Shown here one piece after another: positions 23,501-33,252 of a DNA stretch of 64,000 nt (positions within the stretch are counted from its first letter, which is position 1; every line of letters starts with the position of its first letter). Position numbers and translations under genes: made by a program. This DNA is from Berghia stephanieae (taxonomy: Eukaryota > Mollusca > Gastropoda > Nudibranchia > Aeolidiidae), in NCBI GenBank assembly GCA_034508935.3, contig CM067445.1, positions 45,720,837-45,784,836 on the forward strand. The letters are read 5' to 3'. The notes below the pieces were generated by a model. The model was not told the DNA's origin. It was given only the letters and a program-made list of their open reading frames with translations, and ran no database searches.

Positions 23501-24487
23501 TTTTTATTTAAATGTTATGTAACTATGATGTTTTAATATATATGTCATTTTTGCATTTTGGTTTGGCCCAGTGGACAGATACATTTTACTCCTTTTTGAC
23601 AAATAACCATTATCGTCAATGGATATTGTGATTTAAATGAAAGTTACCTAACTGTTTAGATAAAGAAATAATTTACATGTTTCTTAATGTTTGATTTTTT
23701 ATTTCATTATTTCAGCACTCGACTCATCTCCCTAGCTGCCCAAAAGTTTATTTCTGACATTGCCAATGATGCTTTACAGCACTCCAAGATGAGAGCATCC
23801 GGATTAAGTTCCAAGAAACATGTCAAGGTAGCCTCCCTTATCAATGTCAATAATGAACAGCATTATTAAGGACACGTAGATTTTCCCATAATCTTTCAAA
23901 ACTAAGATTATGTGCACTTTCATTACAAAAAAAAACAAAACAGTAGTACTTTAGAGCCATTAGAGATCGTGAAATTGACAAAAGCATTTGCTTGCTGTGA
24001 CGAGTGAGCTGAGCACTATTTACGATTTTTAAAAATAACAACACACATAGGAGAGTGAAAGTGTAACAAATAAAATCTTTGTCAACAGGAAAAATACACA
24101 TTCTAATTTGGTTGGGACGTGTCTTATCACAGTGCATTGCATCGTTATACACAAAGGTCTCATCACACACCCTTGTCCCACCATATTGAAAACCCCAGAA
24201 TAACGACATAATTTTCCAGTCCTGGGTGATGTCGTTATCCAAGGGTTGCACTGTATCTCTATAAATTTTTATTTAACCAGATTGTACTGTAGGGTACATT
24301 TTTTTTTTTACAAATTCTTATTTACATTTATGATTCATATCTTATTAAGGACTTCTGACCCTTCTTCATTGTTTTGTTTTTGTTTATTTTTTAACAGGAC
24401 AAGAAGATGACTCTTCAAATGGAAGATCTGACACCTGCTTTGTCTGAGTACGGAATCAACGTCAAGAAACCCATGTACTTTGTATGA
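18928..24487 (+). CDS. TAF10: TAF10, TFIID/SAGA subunit 10, four exons
   Basis: Exons 18928-19080, 22857-22921, 23716-23827 and 24398-24487; all introns are GT-AG and the total is 139 aa. The sequence matches the conserved part of TAF10: LSDFVLQLEDYTPT, IPDSVTAYYLNRSGFETSDP, TRLISLAAQKFISDIANDAL, MTLQMEDLTPALSEYGINVK and a KKPMYFV end. This is the histone-fold region that pairs with TAF3 or TAF8 in TFIID and with SUPT7L in SAGA. The N-terminal extension is short (about 45 residues) compared with vertebrate TAF10 (218 aa in human), rich in Ser/Gln and low in conservation. The ATG at 18928 is chosen because it gives MASGNSGDS; an upstream in-frame stretch has no ATG. A 3.8-kb intron 1 is full of repeats. 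The gene looks intact and lies in the same orientation as GTF2H2 downstream. Confidence 0.95.
19081..20190. other. TAF10 intron 1, proximal part
   Basis: No gene seen. Holds a palindromic 'taggctataggcataggactataataggctata' patch near 19247-19285, a (GT)n tract (19957-20000) and a T12G15 run near 20010-20038. Confidence 0.6.
20195..21830. repeat. Three copies of an unnamed repeat in TAF10 intron 1
   Basis: Blocks 'gcgagattccatct', 'atcattaaaagacaag', 'attgaagcccgagtcg', 'tctcttcgtggaaacg' and 'tcagtgtcactgtaaaaggtta' at 20200-20405 recur in order at about 21610-21830, and partly at 21345-21455. The copies have diverged by many substitutions. 21288-21345 is a SINE family C piece. Confidence 0.6.
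20524..20591. repeat. (CT)n, about 68 bp
   Basis: Continuous CT repeat. Confidence 0.95.
22117..22160 (+). promoter_or_regulatory. E-box, TATA-like and ETS-like sites in TAF10 intron 1
   Basis: The perfect palindrome GTCACGTGAC (22117-22126) is followed 2 bp later by 'actataaaaac' and then 'acaggaagt'. The order and spacing look like a small promoter or enhancer. There is no open frame tied to it, so function is a guess. Confidence 0.3.
23184..23465 (-). repeat. SINE family C, long copy in TAF10 intron 2
   Basis: Begins 'ctgagcttttatatagcgca' and ends in a tRNA-like head read on the minus strand ('gtgtggtcttgtgctatgac', '...gggagatcgtggtttcgagcc'). It is the most complete example of the family here. 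Confidence 0.75.
24110..24260. mobile_element. Possible short MITE with CAGTGCA ends
   Basis: Left 'CAGTGCATTGCATCGTTATAC' (from 24130) and right, inverted, 'CAGTGCAACCCTTGGATAAC' (ending 24253) face each other about 124 bp apart, with GTCGTTAT repeated inside. TA follows on the right, but the left flank is not TA, so the left boundary may be degraded. Confidence 0.4.
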
Positions 24488-24683
24488 TGCCTGTGCTGAT
24501 GAAAAATAGCTGTGTTGTGAGTGAGTGGGAGAAAGGTTGGGGTGGGGGAGGAATGGAACAGTATAGTTTCAGTCCAAGTAATTTTCTTGATTATGTTAAA
24601 GCTTAACTGTTCTCAGTAGTAGCATTGCGATTCTGGCTTGAATTGAGGCTCGACTGTTGATAGTTTTATCGTGTTTTTGTGTT

Positions 24684-24970
24684 TATCTTTGATTGATCTT
24701 TAAAGACCTTCAGGGCCTTTCGGCCCATGTAGCCGGAGTTTATCCCAGTTTCTAGAACACGAAACGGACAATAGCTATTGCTTGTTACCCTTTGGATAGG
24801 ACACTAGAATATCTGCAAAGTACTTTCTGCCAGATATAACAGACCCAACTACCCAATCACTGCTGGGTGGATAGGTGGGGGAGGGGGTGGAAAAAAAAAA
24901 TATCTCGACTTCACCTGGGATCGATCTCGATACCTTTGCATGTGAAGCGAGCTGAGCTAACGGGACCCCC
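24684..24970 (-). repeat. SINE family B, full-length copy
   Basis: On the minus strand the head reads 'gggggtcccgttagctcag', 'gctcgcttcacatgcaaagg' and 'cgagatcgatcccaggtgaag', a tRNA-like A-box/B-box arrangement. Then comes a C/T-rich linker, 'gggttgctgggtctg'-type body and the end '...gccgaaaggccctgaaggtc'. Other copies: 30262, 48718/49050, 10716 and 51243. Confidence 0.75.
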
Positions 24971-25169
24971 GATCTTTCAAGACTTCAAATTTTATTTTCA
25001 AAAGTAGTGTTGGTTTGTTTTTCAACATTTGAGTTGTACTTTTTGAGCTGTTCCTTTTGTAAATATTGATATCTATTTTATTTCTTTGAAACATCAAAGG
25101 CTTTTTGGCCTAGTTGTTAGATAACTTTCTCACAAATGGACTTATAGATGACTTTCTCACAAATAGACT

Positions 25170-25700
25170 TATGGGTGGGGTTCCTGACCTCCCATAGTGG
25201 GCAGGGAGGTACTCACTGTGTCTTCTATCACCCTATATGTTTTCCAACATGCTTTCTGTCATTGTCTTGGAATGAGATAACTTGGTTTTGTCCAGACCCT
25301 GGCCGGATACCCTAGCTAAATGTATAGTAGAGTTTTGGGAGATGGTATTTTTATCCTTGTAAATCATCTCTCTGTTATGCACTGTATTGTTTTGTTTACA
25401 TATTATATATATTATTTGTATACATTTGAGTGTATAAGTGTATATCTCTTGGTGGGGTCCTGTGCCTGTGTCTGGATGAGACTTTTAGGTGATTTCAAAC
25501 TAAGTACTTTGATAGGGTGCTCTGGAATCTACATCTGTTTCCAATTTGAACAAATTCCCCTTTGTCTTACCTTTTCTTGGGTGCTTTAATTTTAATTCTA
25601 GAACTTTTTACTATCCCATTTTCTTCCTTTTTACTGGCGCTGATATGACCTTAATGTGTTGCAAGCGCCGTAAAACCCTTAACAACAAACAAAACAGAAA
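25170..25700 (+). repeat. Hairpin-tail element, copy 1 (~520 bp)
   Basis: Starts 'ggggttcctgacctcccata' and ends with hairpin GGCGCT...AGCGCC (25636-25669), 'gtaaaaccctt' and an AAC-rich tail. The order of blocks is the same in the copies at 27632, 50640 and 51585. No ORF. It is a SINE-like or truncated LINE 3' unit. It lies downstream of the TAF10 stop and may be within its 3' untranslated region. Confidence 0.75.
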
Positions 25701-26679
25701 CAAATGGACTTGTTCAACCTGACATCAGGCCATATTTATATTTGTGTGTTGGGTTTTTACCATGTTTTATGAAATATTTTATTAACTTCTTGTAAATAAA
25801 AATAATAAAATGGAGTAGACGCTTCAATTTAATTTGATAAGTTTGATGATGTGGACGTTTCGGGTTTTCCTTTTGTCAACAAAGTATGATGAATGAGAAA
25901 TGAGAGGATGCCATTGTTAAAGCTTATTTATTTCTTTGAACATCAAGCAGCAACATTTGCATATCTTGTATTGCTGTTAATGTTGTCTGATTGTTTAAAT
26001 GTTTTCATTGCTTGCTTGCATACTTCTCAACTTATTCTGCAACATTTTTATAAAATAATTTTTTAAAATGTGCATCCGTCATAAGTGGAGTCTTATGAGT
26101 TAATAATTGTAATAAAGGGTGTTATTACTTTCATATTGATTTAAATTGATTAGTACCCGGTGTTCCTTAACTAAATTAGTTCTTAAAATGTCAATAATTA
26201 TAATTCAGCGTTTTCCTCGGATAGGCTGAAATATGTGATTTTGGAGTCAAAGGAGGAATTTCCTCCTTTAAAAATAATGACATCCCTTCCTCCACTCCAA
26301 TCAATGTATTGGCAGTGAAAGATTGGTTTGTGGTGGAACATACAGGTGCAGTTTCCCACTCTTCAGAACTTAGCTAGTATATCGATGATAATTTATCTCA
26401 ATTGCTCTAAATGTGGGGTTAATGCATTCAAAATGGAGCTTATAGTGGAAACTGTTCAAAATGTTCCTCCTTTATCACTTTTGTCACTGTCAGCAGTGAT
26501 GATTCTAAGCATAATAGGGTGTATCTTTATTGTTCCTTGATTAACATGCGGGTGGTTGGATGGGAGCATCACCCTTGAATCATATAACGATGATGTTCAC
26601 ATGGGTGTACGATCGATAGTGATGTCGTTTCTTCTTCTCTTTACTAGCCTATCCTGCTTCTTTGGTTTGTGATTGTATT

Positions 26680-26885
26680 TTTGACAGGGGATTTTTTTTT
26701 TTTCTGTAAATCTTCTGCCTGTTTGTTCTTGGTTATTTATAATTTAGCTTATGATATCTTTAGGTTATGATTTTGATTTACATTTGTACTATTTTTGTTA
26801 GATTGCTTGTTTTTTTGTTTCAGCGGTCTCTCATATAACCTCAATTGTGTTGGAAGAGACCTAAAGCAACAAACAAACAAACTTG
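26680..26885 (+). repeat. Variant hairpin-tail element
   Basis: Ends with GGTCTCT (26825-26831), a loop 'catataacctcaattgtgttgga' and AGAGACC (26855-26861), then 'taaag(caaa)n'. Loop words match the other copies (ATATgACCTtAAtGTGTTG) while the stem is entirely different yet still pairs. Confidence 0.65.
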
Positions 26886-26962
26886 ATTAACATATTCTAT
26901 TCTTATATATATATTTCTTTCTTGTTTTTGATGGTGGGGGTGGGCAGGCATTGTTGTGATTG

Positions 26963-26996
26963 GGTTTTTTTTTGGGGGGGGGGGGGGGGGGGGGGA
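26963..26996. repeat. Poly-G run, about 31 nt
   Basis: T9 then G-run; likely to be misread by sequencing. Confidence 0.9.
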
Positions 26997-27631
26997 GTGA
27001 GTTCCTCTTTCATTTGGGGATATGCATCTGATGTTTTATTAGTTTTAATAATTAGAACAGTGTCGTCTAATTGGCATGACATTATCTCAGCTCTTTTCAG
27101 ATCCTGCTTAAATCAGTTACATGTTTCATATTCCGCTTTTCTCAAACTATTGACCAGTTTTTTTTCAATCGTGATTGTTCTGTACGAATAATAAAAAATC
27201 CTCATTTTCATGTACGAGTACTTATCTCTAACTTTGGGGTTTTCATTATATGGAGTAACATTTCATTTATCAAACATTGCATTTGTATATAATAATCATG
27301 TTATTAATTATTTTAACGCAGTCCCTTGCAGGGTGTTTGCCAAAAAAGTCTAGGATTATAATTGGAGATAGTTTGTCAATGAATTGATGCAATGGAACAA
27401 ATGAGGCATAAAATAAGATAGCATCTTAAGTTTTGTTTTGTAAAGCTTCTTAGTCTATTTCAATTACTGATGTTAGGAAACGACCTTAATAGTTGAGATA
27501 CTGCTTTTTTTACTCAGATCGCATATTGTTTTTACAATAAACATTTCTCAAATTTATGTATTAAAAAAGTGTTATTAGTATATCTGCCTACTTGAAAATT
27601 TCAAAATCAGTAACCAACACAAAATTCATAT

Positions 27632-28290
27632 TGAGTGGGGTTCCTGACCTCCTATAGTGGGCTGGGAGGCACTTACTGTGTCCTCTATCCCCTTATATCC
27701 GTTTTCCAACATGCTTTCTGACTTTGTCTTGGGATGAGATCACTTGGTTTTGTCCTGGCCCTGGCCAGATACCCTAGCTGTGAGGGAAACAGTCAAATGT
27801 ATAGTTAGAGTTTTTTGTCTTGTAAATCATCTCTCCGTTATGCACTGTATTATGTTATGTTTACATATTAGATATGATTTGTAAACATTTGAGTGTATTC
27901 CTCTCAGTGGGGACCTGTGCTTGTGTCTGTATGAGACTTTTATGTGATCTCAAACTAAGTACTTGGATAGTGTGCTCTGGAGTCTACATCTGTTCCCTAT
28001 TTGAACCAATTCCCCTTTATCTACCTTATTCTTGGATGCTTTAATTGTAATTCTAGAACTTTTTACTATCCCATTTTCTTCATTTTTACTGGCGCTGATA
28101 TTACCTTAATGTGTTGCAAGCGCCGTAAAACCCTTAAAAACAAAAAGAAACCTTTGTCTTGCCTTTTCTTGGGTGCTTTAATTGTAATTCTAGAGCTTGT
28201 TACGATCCCATTTTCTTTCTTTTTTACTGACGCTGTTATGACCTAAATGTGTTGCAAGCGCTGTAAAACCCTTAAAAACAAACAAACAAA
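27632..28290 (+). repeat. Hairpin-tail element, copy 2, with a tandem 3' duplicate
   Basis: Full block order from 'tgagtggggttcctgacctc' to hairpin GGCGCT...AGCGCC (28091-28124) and 'aaaaacaaaaag'. The last ~110 bp ('ctttgtcttgccttttcttg' to 'gcgctgtaaaaccctt') are repeated at 28150-28275. Confidence 0.75.
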
Positions 28291-29130
28291 ATTCATCTGT
28301 AATAAATTATAAAATTTCACTAATACTAAACTAAACCATAAATAAATGTTACAAACTTTTTAACGTAAAATAAACTGTTGTTGACTGCCACCATTATGAG
28401 TTAGCGCTCGACTTAGCTAACTATCATGGGCATGGAAGGCGTGGTAGACATTTTTTTCCTCTTAAAATTGCAGTAACTTATGAGGAAAAAAATTTTTTCC
28501 CTGGCATTGTGACAAAATTGCTGTGCAATCAAAATCCATATTTCTTCCATTTTAAAACGTAATTGTCATCAAATTTCCGTAACAATTGCAGATGATCCGT
28601 AAATGTAGGCAGGTATGTATTAAAGTATTAGTATTAGGGAAAGCAGTACTTTTACTTACTTAGCTGTTGTAAATTGTTAACTTGAAATAGCAATGGATAA
28701 TTAACCCCATACAAAACTTATTAGGATCGTGCATTCTTTGGTATGTTTTACATTTGTTGTAATACGTTGCCAAGTTATAAATTTTGTAATCCCGTACTTT
28801 TTTTTTAATATCAAACATACTGTGCTGTTCTAAATGAATAAGCTGAATGTTTTTGTAAAAGGGAGATATGTTATCACAACTCGTATTTGAGTAAAAGATT
28901 GCTGCTGCTGCTTTAGAGTTAGCATTTTTTTAAAAAAATGTTTTAACTTGTTAGTTTACATGAATGGTATATAATATGTATATGCTGTAGTAATAGATTT
29001 TCATTTGCAAATCATTCATTATTTGTAAATTTCAGCTCATCATTGAAAATCACAATAAACATTTTGATAAAAATTGTATACTTTTTTGCCTTTGATTTTT
29101 TTTTTTTTTTTTTCCTGAGGCTAACCGCCT
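28291..29130. other. Intergenic DNA, nothing recognised
   Basis: AT-rich, no coding signal; ends in a run of T near 29095-29115. Confidence 0.5.
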
Positions 29131-29139
29131 TTGATGGTT

Positions 29140-29890
29140 TTTCTTCCTGAGTGTCTTTTGATCTCCAACTCCAATGATAGGAAGGGAGGTCACTTATACT
29201 GTCTCCTATCCCCCTATTTCTTTTGTCCAGGTTGCTTTTTGTCTTTGTCTTCAACTATGATTTCTTGGTTTCGTTCCTGGCGGGGGCCTTGGTTAAGAGG
29301 GAAACAGTCGAATTTATTGTATTATCGGGAGATGATATTATCTTTTTCCTTGTTAAACATTTCCCTGTTAAGTAGGTACTGAAGTATTTACTGGTTATTC
29401 CATTCTGTTATGACTTTATTTGTAAACACGTGAGTGTGTTTCTCTTCGTGGGATTCCATTCTTGTGTTTGGATGGGACTTTTGGGTGTTCTCAGACTACA
29501 CTAATGGTGTGCTCTTGGAATCTTCATCTTTTCCCTATTCGAAATTTTGTCCTACTTTTGTGTTTTTAATTGTAAATATATATTTTTTTTAACTTTCCCA
29601 TTTTTCCCCCCTTTATACTGGCACTGGAATGACAGCTTCCTGAGTGTACCCCTATTGTGGGACTTTTCCGTTTCTGTGATGCGATTTCAGATCAGTTACG
29701 AGCATCATTTTTTTGCTCTTTGATCTACTGATCTCTGCTGATATTCTACCCTTTATGTTACAGTTTTATAAGGTGCTGGATAGCTGGGTCAAAATCTTGT
29801 GGCTATTCCATCATCTATCTTTTTACTGTTGCTAAAATGATTTTAAATTTTCTCAAGTGCCGTAACTGCCTACCCGTCCCCTACCCTTTC
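29140..29890 (+). repeat. Degraded hairpin-tail element copies
   Basis: Blocks 'ggaagggaggtcacttatac', 'tgtctcctatccccctat', 'aagagggaaacagtcgaatt' and 'gtgagtgtgtttctcttcg' match copies 1-2 at lower identity. A second tail-like piece, 'tactgttgctaaaatgat...ctcaagtgccgtaac', is at 29825-29872. Confidence 0.6.
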
Positions 29891-30261
29891 CCAAAAAAAA
29901 AAAATAAAAGCTAACAGTACTTTCCTGTCTTTCTTCTGCTTGGAAAAATAAAAAGGATAAATTTTATTTATTTATTTTTATTTATTTATTATTGTTTTTT
30001 GATACAAACTGTTGACCTCTCCCGTTTGTATCCGATACATGGTGGAGATCTTGAGTGGAATGTGTGGGAAGATGAAAATTCTCTTAGTCTCAGGGTGGGG
30101 AAAATACTGTACCTGATTCCCTGAGACTGGAAGGGAAGGCTTTTTTATTTCTAACCTTTTATTATCATTTTTTTTTTTTTTTGGTCTCTTCTTAAGTTCT
30201 ACCTAGGGGATACGTCGGATCGCAATTCCACGGTACTATTTTGTGTTTTTATGATGGTTGA

Positions 30262-30480
30262 TATAAAGAAGAAAGCAGTCTTTCAGAGCCATTAGGCCCA
30301 TGGAGCCAGAGTCTACCTCGGTTTCGACGTTAGTCTATCGCATAACAGTTTCCACCAGATCTAACAGACCCAGCCACCCAATCATTGTTGGGGTGGGGGG
30401 GGGGGGGGGGGTTGGTGGTGGTCAAAAATAAATCGATCGCGGTCCCCTTTGCGTGTGAAGGGCGTGATTTATCTACTGCA
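30262..30480 (-). repeat. SINE family B copy with expanded G run
   Basis: 'cagagccattaggcccatggagccagagt...ccagatctaacagacccagcc' then a 17-nt G run (30397-30413) where other copies have short G-rich DNA, then the tRNA-like head '...cctttgcgtgtgaagggcgt'. Confidence 0.65.
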
Positions 30481-30589
30481 TTGTTCTTCGGGTTTTTAAA
30501 AAAGTCTATAGCGCATTTGAACAAGACATTTTGGTCAGACCAAAATTGTTTAGCTTGTTCATATTAAAGGTTGCATTTGATGCATATCG

Positions 30590-30830
30590 TTCTTGGATCT
30601 ACCTCTGACTTTTGTTGTATTTTATTTGCTGCTTGAAAACTAGTTGACGGTGTCTATCCTTTTCCTTTTTATTGGGCGCCGAGTCTTCTATACATCTATT
30701 CTTAATTTCCGTTTTCCAAGTCTTGAAATGAGGTTACTTAGTTTTGTCCTAGCACTGGCTGGAGTCTTTGGCTGAGAGAAAAACAGTCAAATGTCGGAGG
30801 TTATTTCTTTTCTTTATTAATGTTTTATAT
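30590..30830 (+). repeat. Degraded hairpin-tail element, internal part
   Basis: 'agtcttgaaatgaggttact', 'tttgtcctagcactggctgg' and 'ctgagagaaaaacagtcaaatg' match the internal blocks of the family. Confidence 0.55.
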
Positions 30831-31274
30831 CAAGTGGTGATGTACTTGCAAAATTGAGCAATGTGGGATTGATATCAAAGGCATCTTCCGTAGTTGTATA
30901 CTTATTCGATCATATTTTTCCTTTTAAAAATATGTTTTTGTTTATTTGTAAGTTTAAAATGCACTTGCTATTTAATCACTCTACCATCAATTTCCATGGC
31001 AAATGGATACATTTTATTTTGTTAGATTATTTGGCTTACGATAAACATGTATGGAATCACTTTGCTCTAAATCCAAACTTAATTTTCAAGCAAAAAAGAT
31101 TGGGGGAAAAAATCGAAAGTAGAAGACAAATAAAAAACTTGCTCCCTCAACGGATTGCAATTTTACAAACATTTTGGTTTCTGATCTGGTTTGTCATAAT
31201 TAAAATAGTTATTCAGATTTTCAAGACTTCGTGTCTAATCGCATTTGATGAGCTCTTGTTTCCCCTTTCTTCTC

Positions 31275-31331
31275 TTCTTTCTTCTTCTTCTTCTTCTTCT
31301 TCTTCTTCTTCTTCTTCTTCTTCTTCTTCTT

Positions 31332-31361
<30 letters not shown>
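31275..31361. repeat. (TTC)n, about 87 bp
   Basis: Perfect CTT/TTC repeat; the Ser-rich frame over it is an artefact. Confidence 0.95.
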
Positions 31362-31362
<1 letters not shown>

Positions 31363-31379
31363 GGCACTTAAATGAAGAG

Positions 31380-32080
31380 CTAAATCTGTGTCACAGTTCT
31401 CCCATTCACCTGTGTGACCGCTAGTTATCGTTTGTGAGCTGCAGGCTAAAACCATGGCTTAGTTAAATTGAGATATCTCTGGTATCTATTTACAGAATTG
31501 GATAAATTAAATACCAAAATAAAGGGCATTGAACGCCCTATCATTTGGTACAATTACCGTTTCCCTCCTTAAATTCATTTAGAAGATATTGTAATGGAAA
31601 GATAGCTTACTTTTAGTGGGCAAGAAAATCAAGCCGTTTATCATCATTCATGAAAAAATTCCCTTAAAACATAAATAATCATAAAATTCAATCAATTTCC
31701 TTTCCAATGATACCATTTTCAACTTTCAAAACTGCTTCCAGGATACCCTTTGAGCATTCCATAAAATCACACTCATTTCAAAATCTACCAAAGTAACGCC
31801 ATTTCATCTTGGACTGCCGTGGTCAGCGTCAGTCATTGGCTCCTAGCATTGTGACGTCACAGTGTTTCAGGGGAATCCCCTTTCGTTTTTTCAGTCAGCT
31901 GGTGCCCAATTTCAGCCTGATTCCTATAGTAATTTTTGGGTGTTTTTAAGGCATAAAAAATTGAATAACTCTGCTTCTATTTTACCTAGAGACAAAATTC
32001 AAACGGTTTTATCATCGGAATGGTATACTGCATCATTGTAAACCAGATTTTATACTGTCATTTGAAAACTGAATTTTCAT
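31380..32080. other. Intergenic DNA, possible old repeat
   Basis: 31440-31570 ('ttgagatatctctggtatct', 'gaacgccctatcatttggtac') resembles 7125-7215 ('ctgagatatctccgctattt', 'atgctctatcaaatggtac'). The two are likely copies of one unnamed repeat. No gene seen. Confidence 0.45.
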
Positions 32081-32084
32081 TTAA

Positions 32085-32299
32085 GTTCTTCTTCTTCTTC
32101 TTCTTCTTCTTCTTCTTCTTCTTCTTCTTCTTCTTCTTCTTCTTCTTCTTCTTCTTCTTTCTTTTCTTCTTCTTCTTCTTTTCTTCTTCTTCTTCTTCTT
32201 CTTCTTCTTCTTCTTCTTCTTCTTCTTCTTCTTCTTCTTCTTCTTCTTCTTCTTCTTCTTCTTCTTCTTCTTCTTCTTCTTCTCCTCCTCCTCCTCCTC
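32085..32299. repeat. (TTC)n ending in (CTC)n, about 215 bp
   Basis: Long polypyrimidine strand with two T slips. Phe/Ser and Lys/Arg/Glu frames on both strands are artefacts. Confidence 0.95.
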
Positions 32300-32963
32300 C
32301 AGAGATTCACAGTAAATAGCCATCTAGAGTTCAAGTCAATTTTAATAATTTTATGTCATTACTAAGTTAGTGTATAATATAACATGTAATAATATGCTCT
32401 TTTTTTTAACATAGTTGCTCTCTAAAAGGGAGAAACCCTAAATTCATCAATTTTTCGGTCACAATTTTTAAGAATATTTTCTTATATAGCTATATAAGGA
32501 GAAATTGTCGATATAAAAATCCATAACTTTTGAACCAATTGAGCTACAGTGTTGTATCATATATCATTTTAAATGGTTTCTCAAACTCAAGCTCTATCCA
32601 AATAACATGGTTTTATTTTTATTTCCTTTAGTCCCCTTTGAAAAATTCATGAAAGTGCCTAGTGTATTCTTTTACTAATTGTGAAATTGAATAGGCTTAT
32701 CCTGGCCTGACACAAAAGGTGAAACTTCATTCATTGGACCAACCCCCCCCCCTCCCCCCCCCAAAAAAAAAAAAAAAACTATCTCTACCACAACAAAAAT
32801 AAATGTGTTGCTAATACTTACCTCCAGTTTTTATTTAAAAGGCCTCAACTCTCTAAACACCCGCTTTTGAGTTCTTCACAAAAGGATGGTTGAAATTAAA
32901 CAATTATCATATTTATTAATTGAATCAGATATCAAGGACAATATGAGCTGACATTAAATTTCA

Positions 32964-33230
32964 TCAAAGTTGTTGAAAATTATGTTCAGTAGTAATAAAA
33001 AATAGAAACAATTATGTTTACAGCACTAGGCACAACAACAATGATAATATGTGTCATTCATTATTGTAATATTTCATCAACTCTAGATTAAGAGTCAAAG
33101 TTGTTGAAAATTATGTTCAGTCAGTAGTAATAAAAAAATAGAAACAATTATATTTACGGCACTAGGCACAACAACAATGATAATTTGTGTCATTCATTAT
33201 TGTACCATTTCATCAACTCTAGATTAAGAG
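32964..33230. repeat. Tandem duplication (131 + 136 bp) just upstream of GTF2H2
   Basis: Unit 1 (32964-33094) and unit 2 (33095-33230) both run from 'tcaaagttgttgaaaattat' to 'atcaactctagattaagag' with few differences, the main one being an extra 'cagt'. Unit 2 ends 22 bp before the GTF2H2 ATG, so promoter and 5' UTR sequence is doubled. Confidence 0.9.
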
Positions 33231-33252
33231 GGAGAGGGAATTGTGTACAGAA

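Noticed and set aside
30854-31363. 169-codon frame ending in a Ser run
   Set aside because: Its last third is the (TTC)n tract and the rest has no recognisable domain or splice signals.
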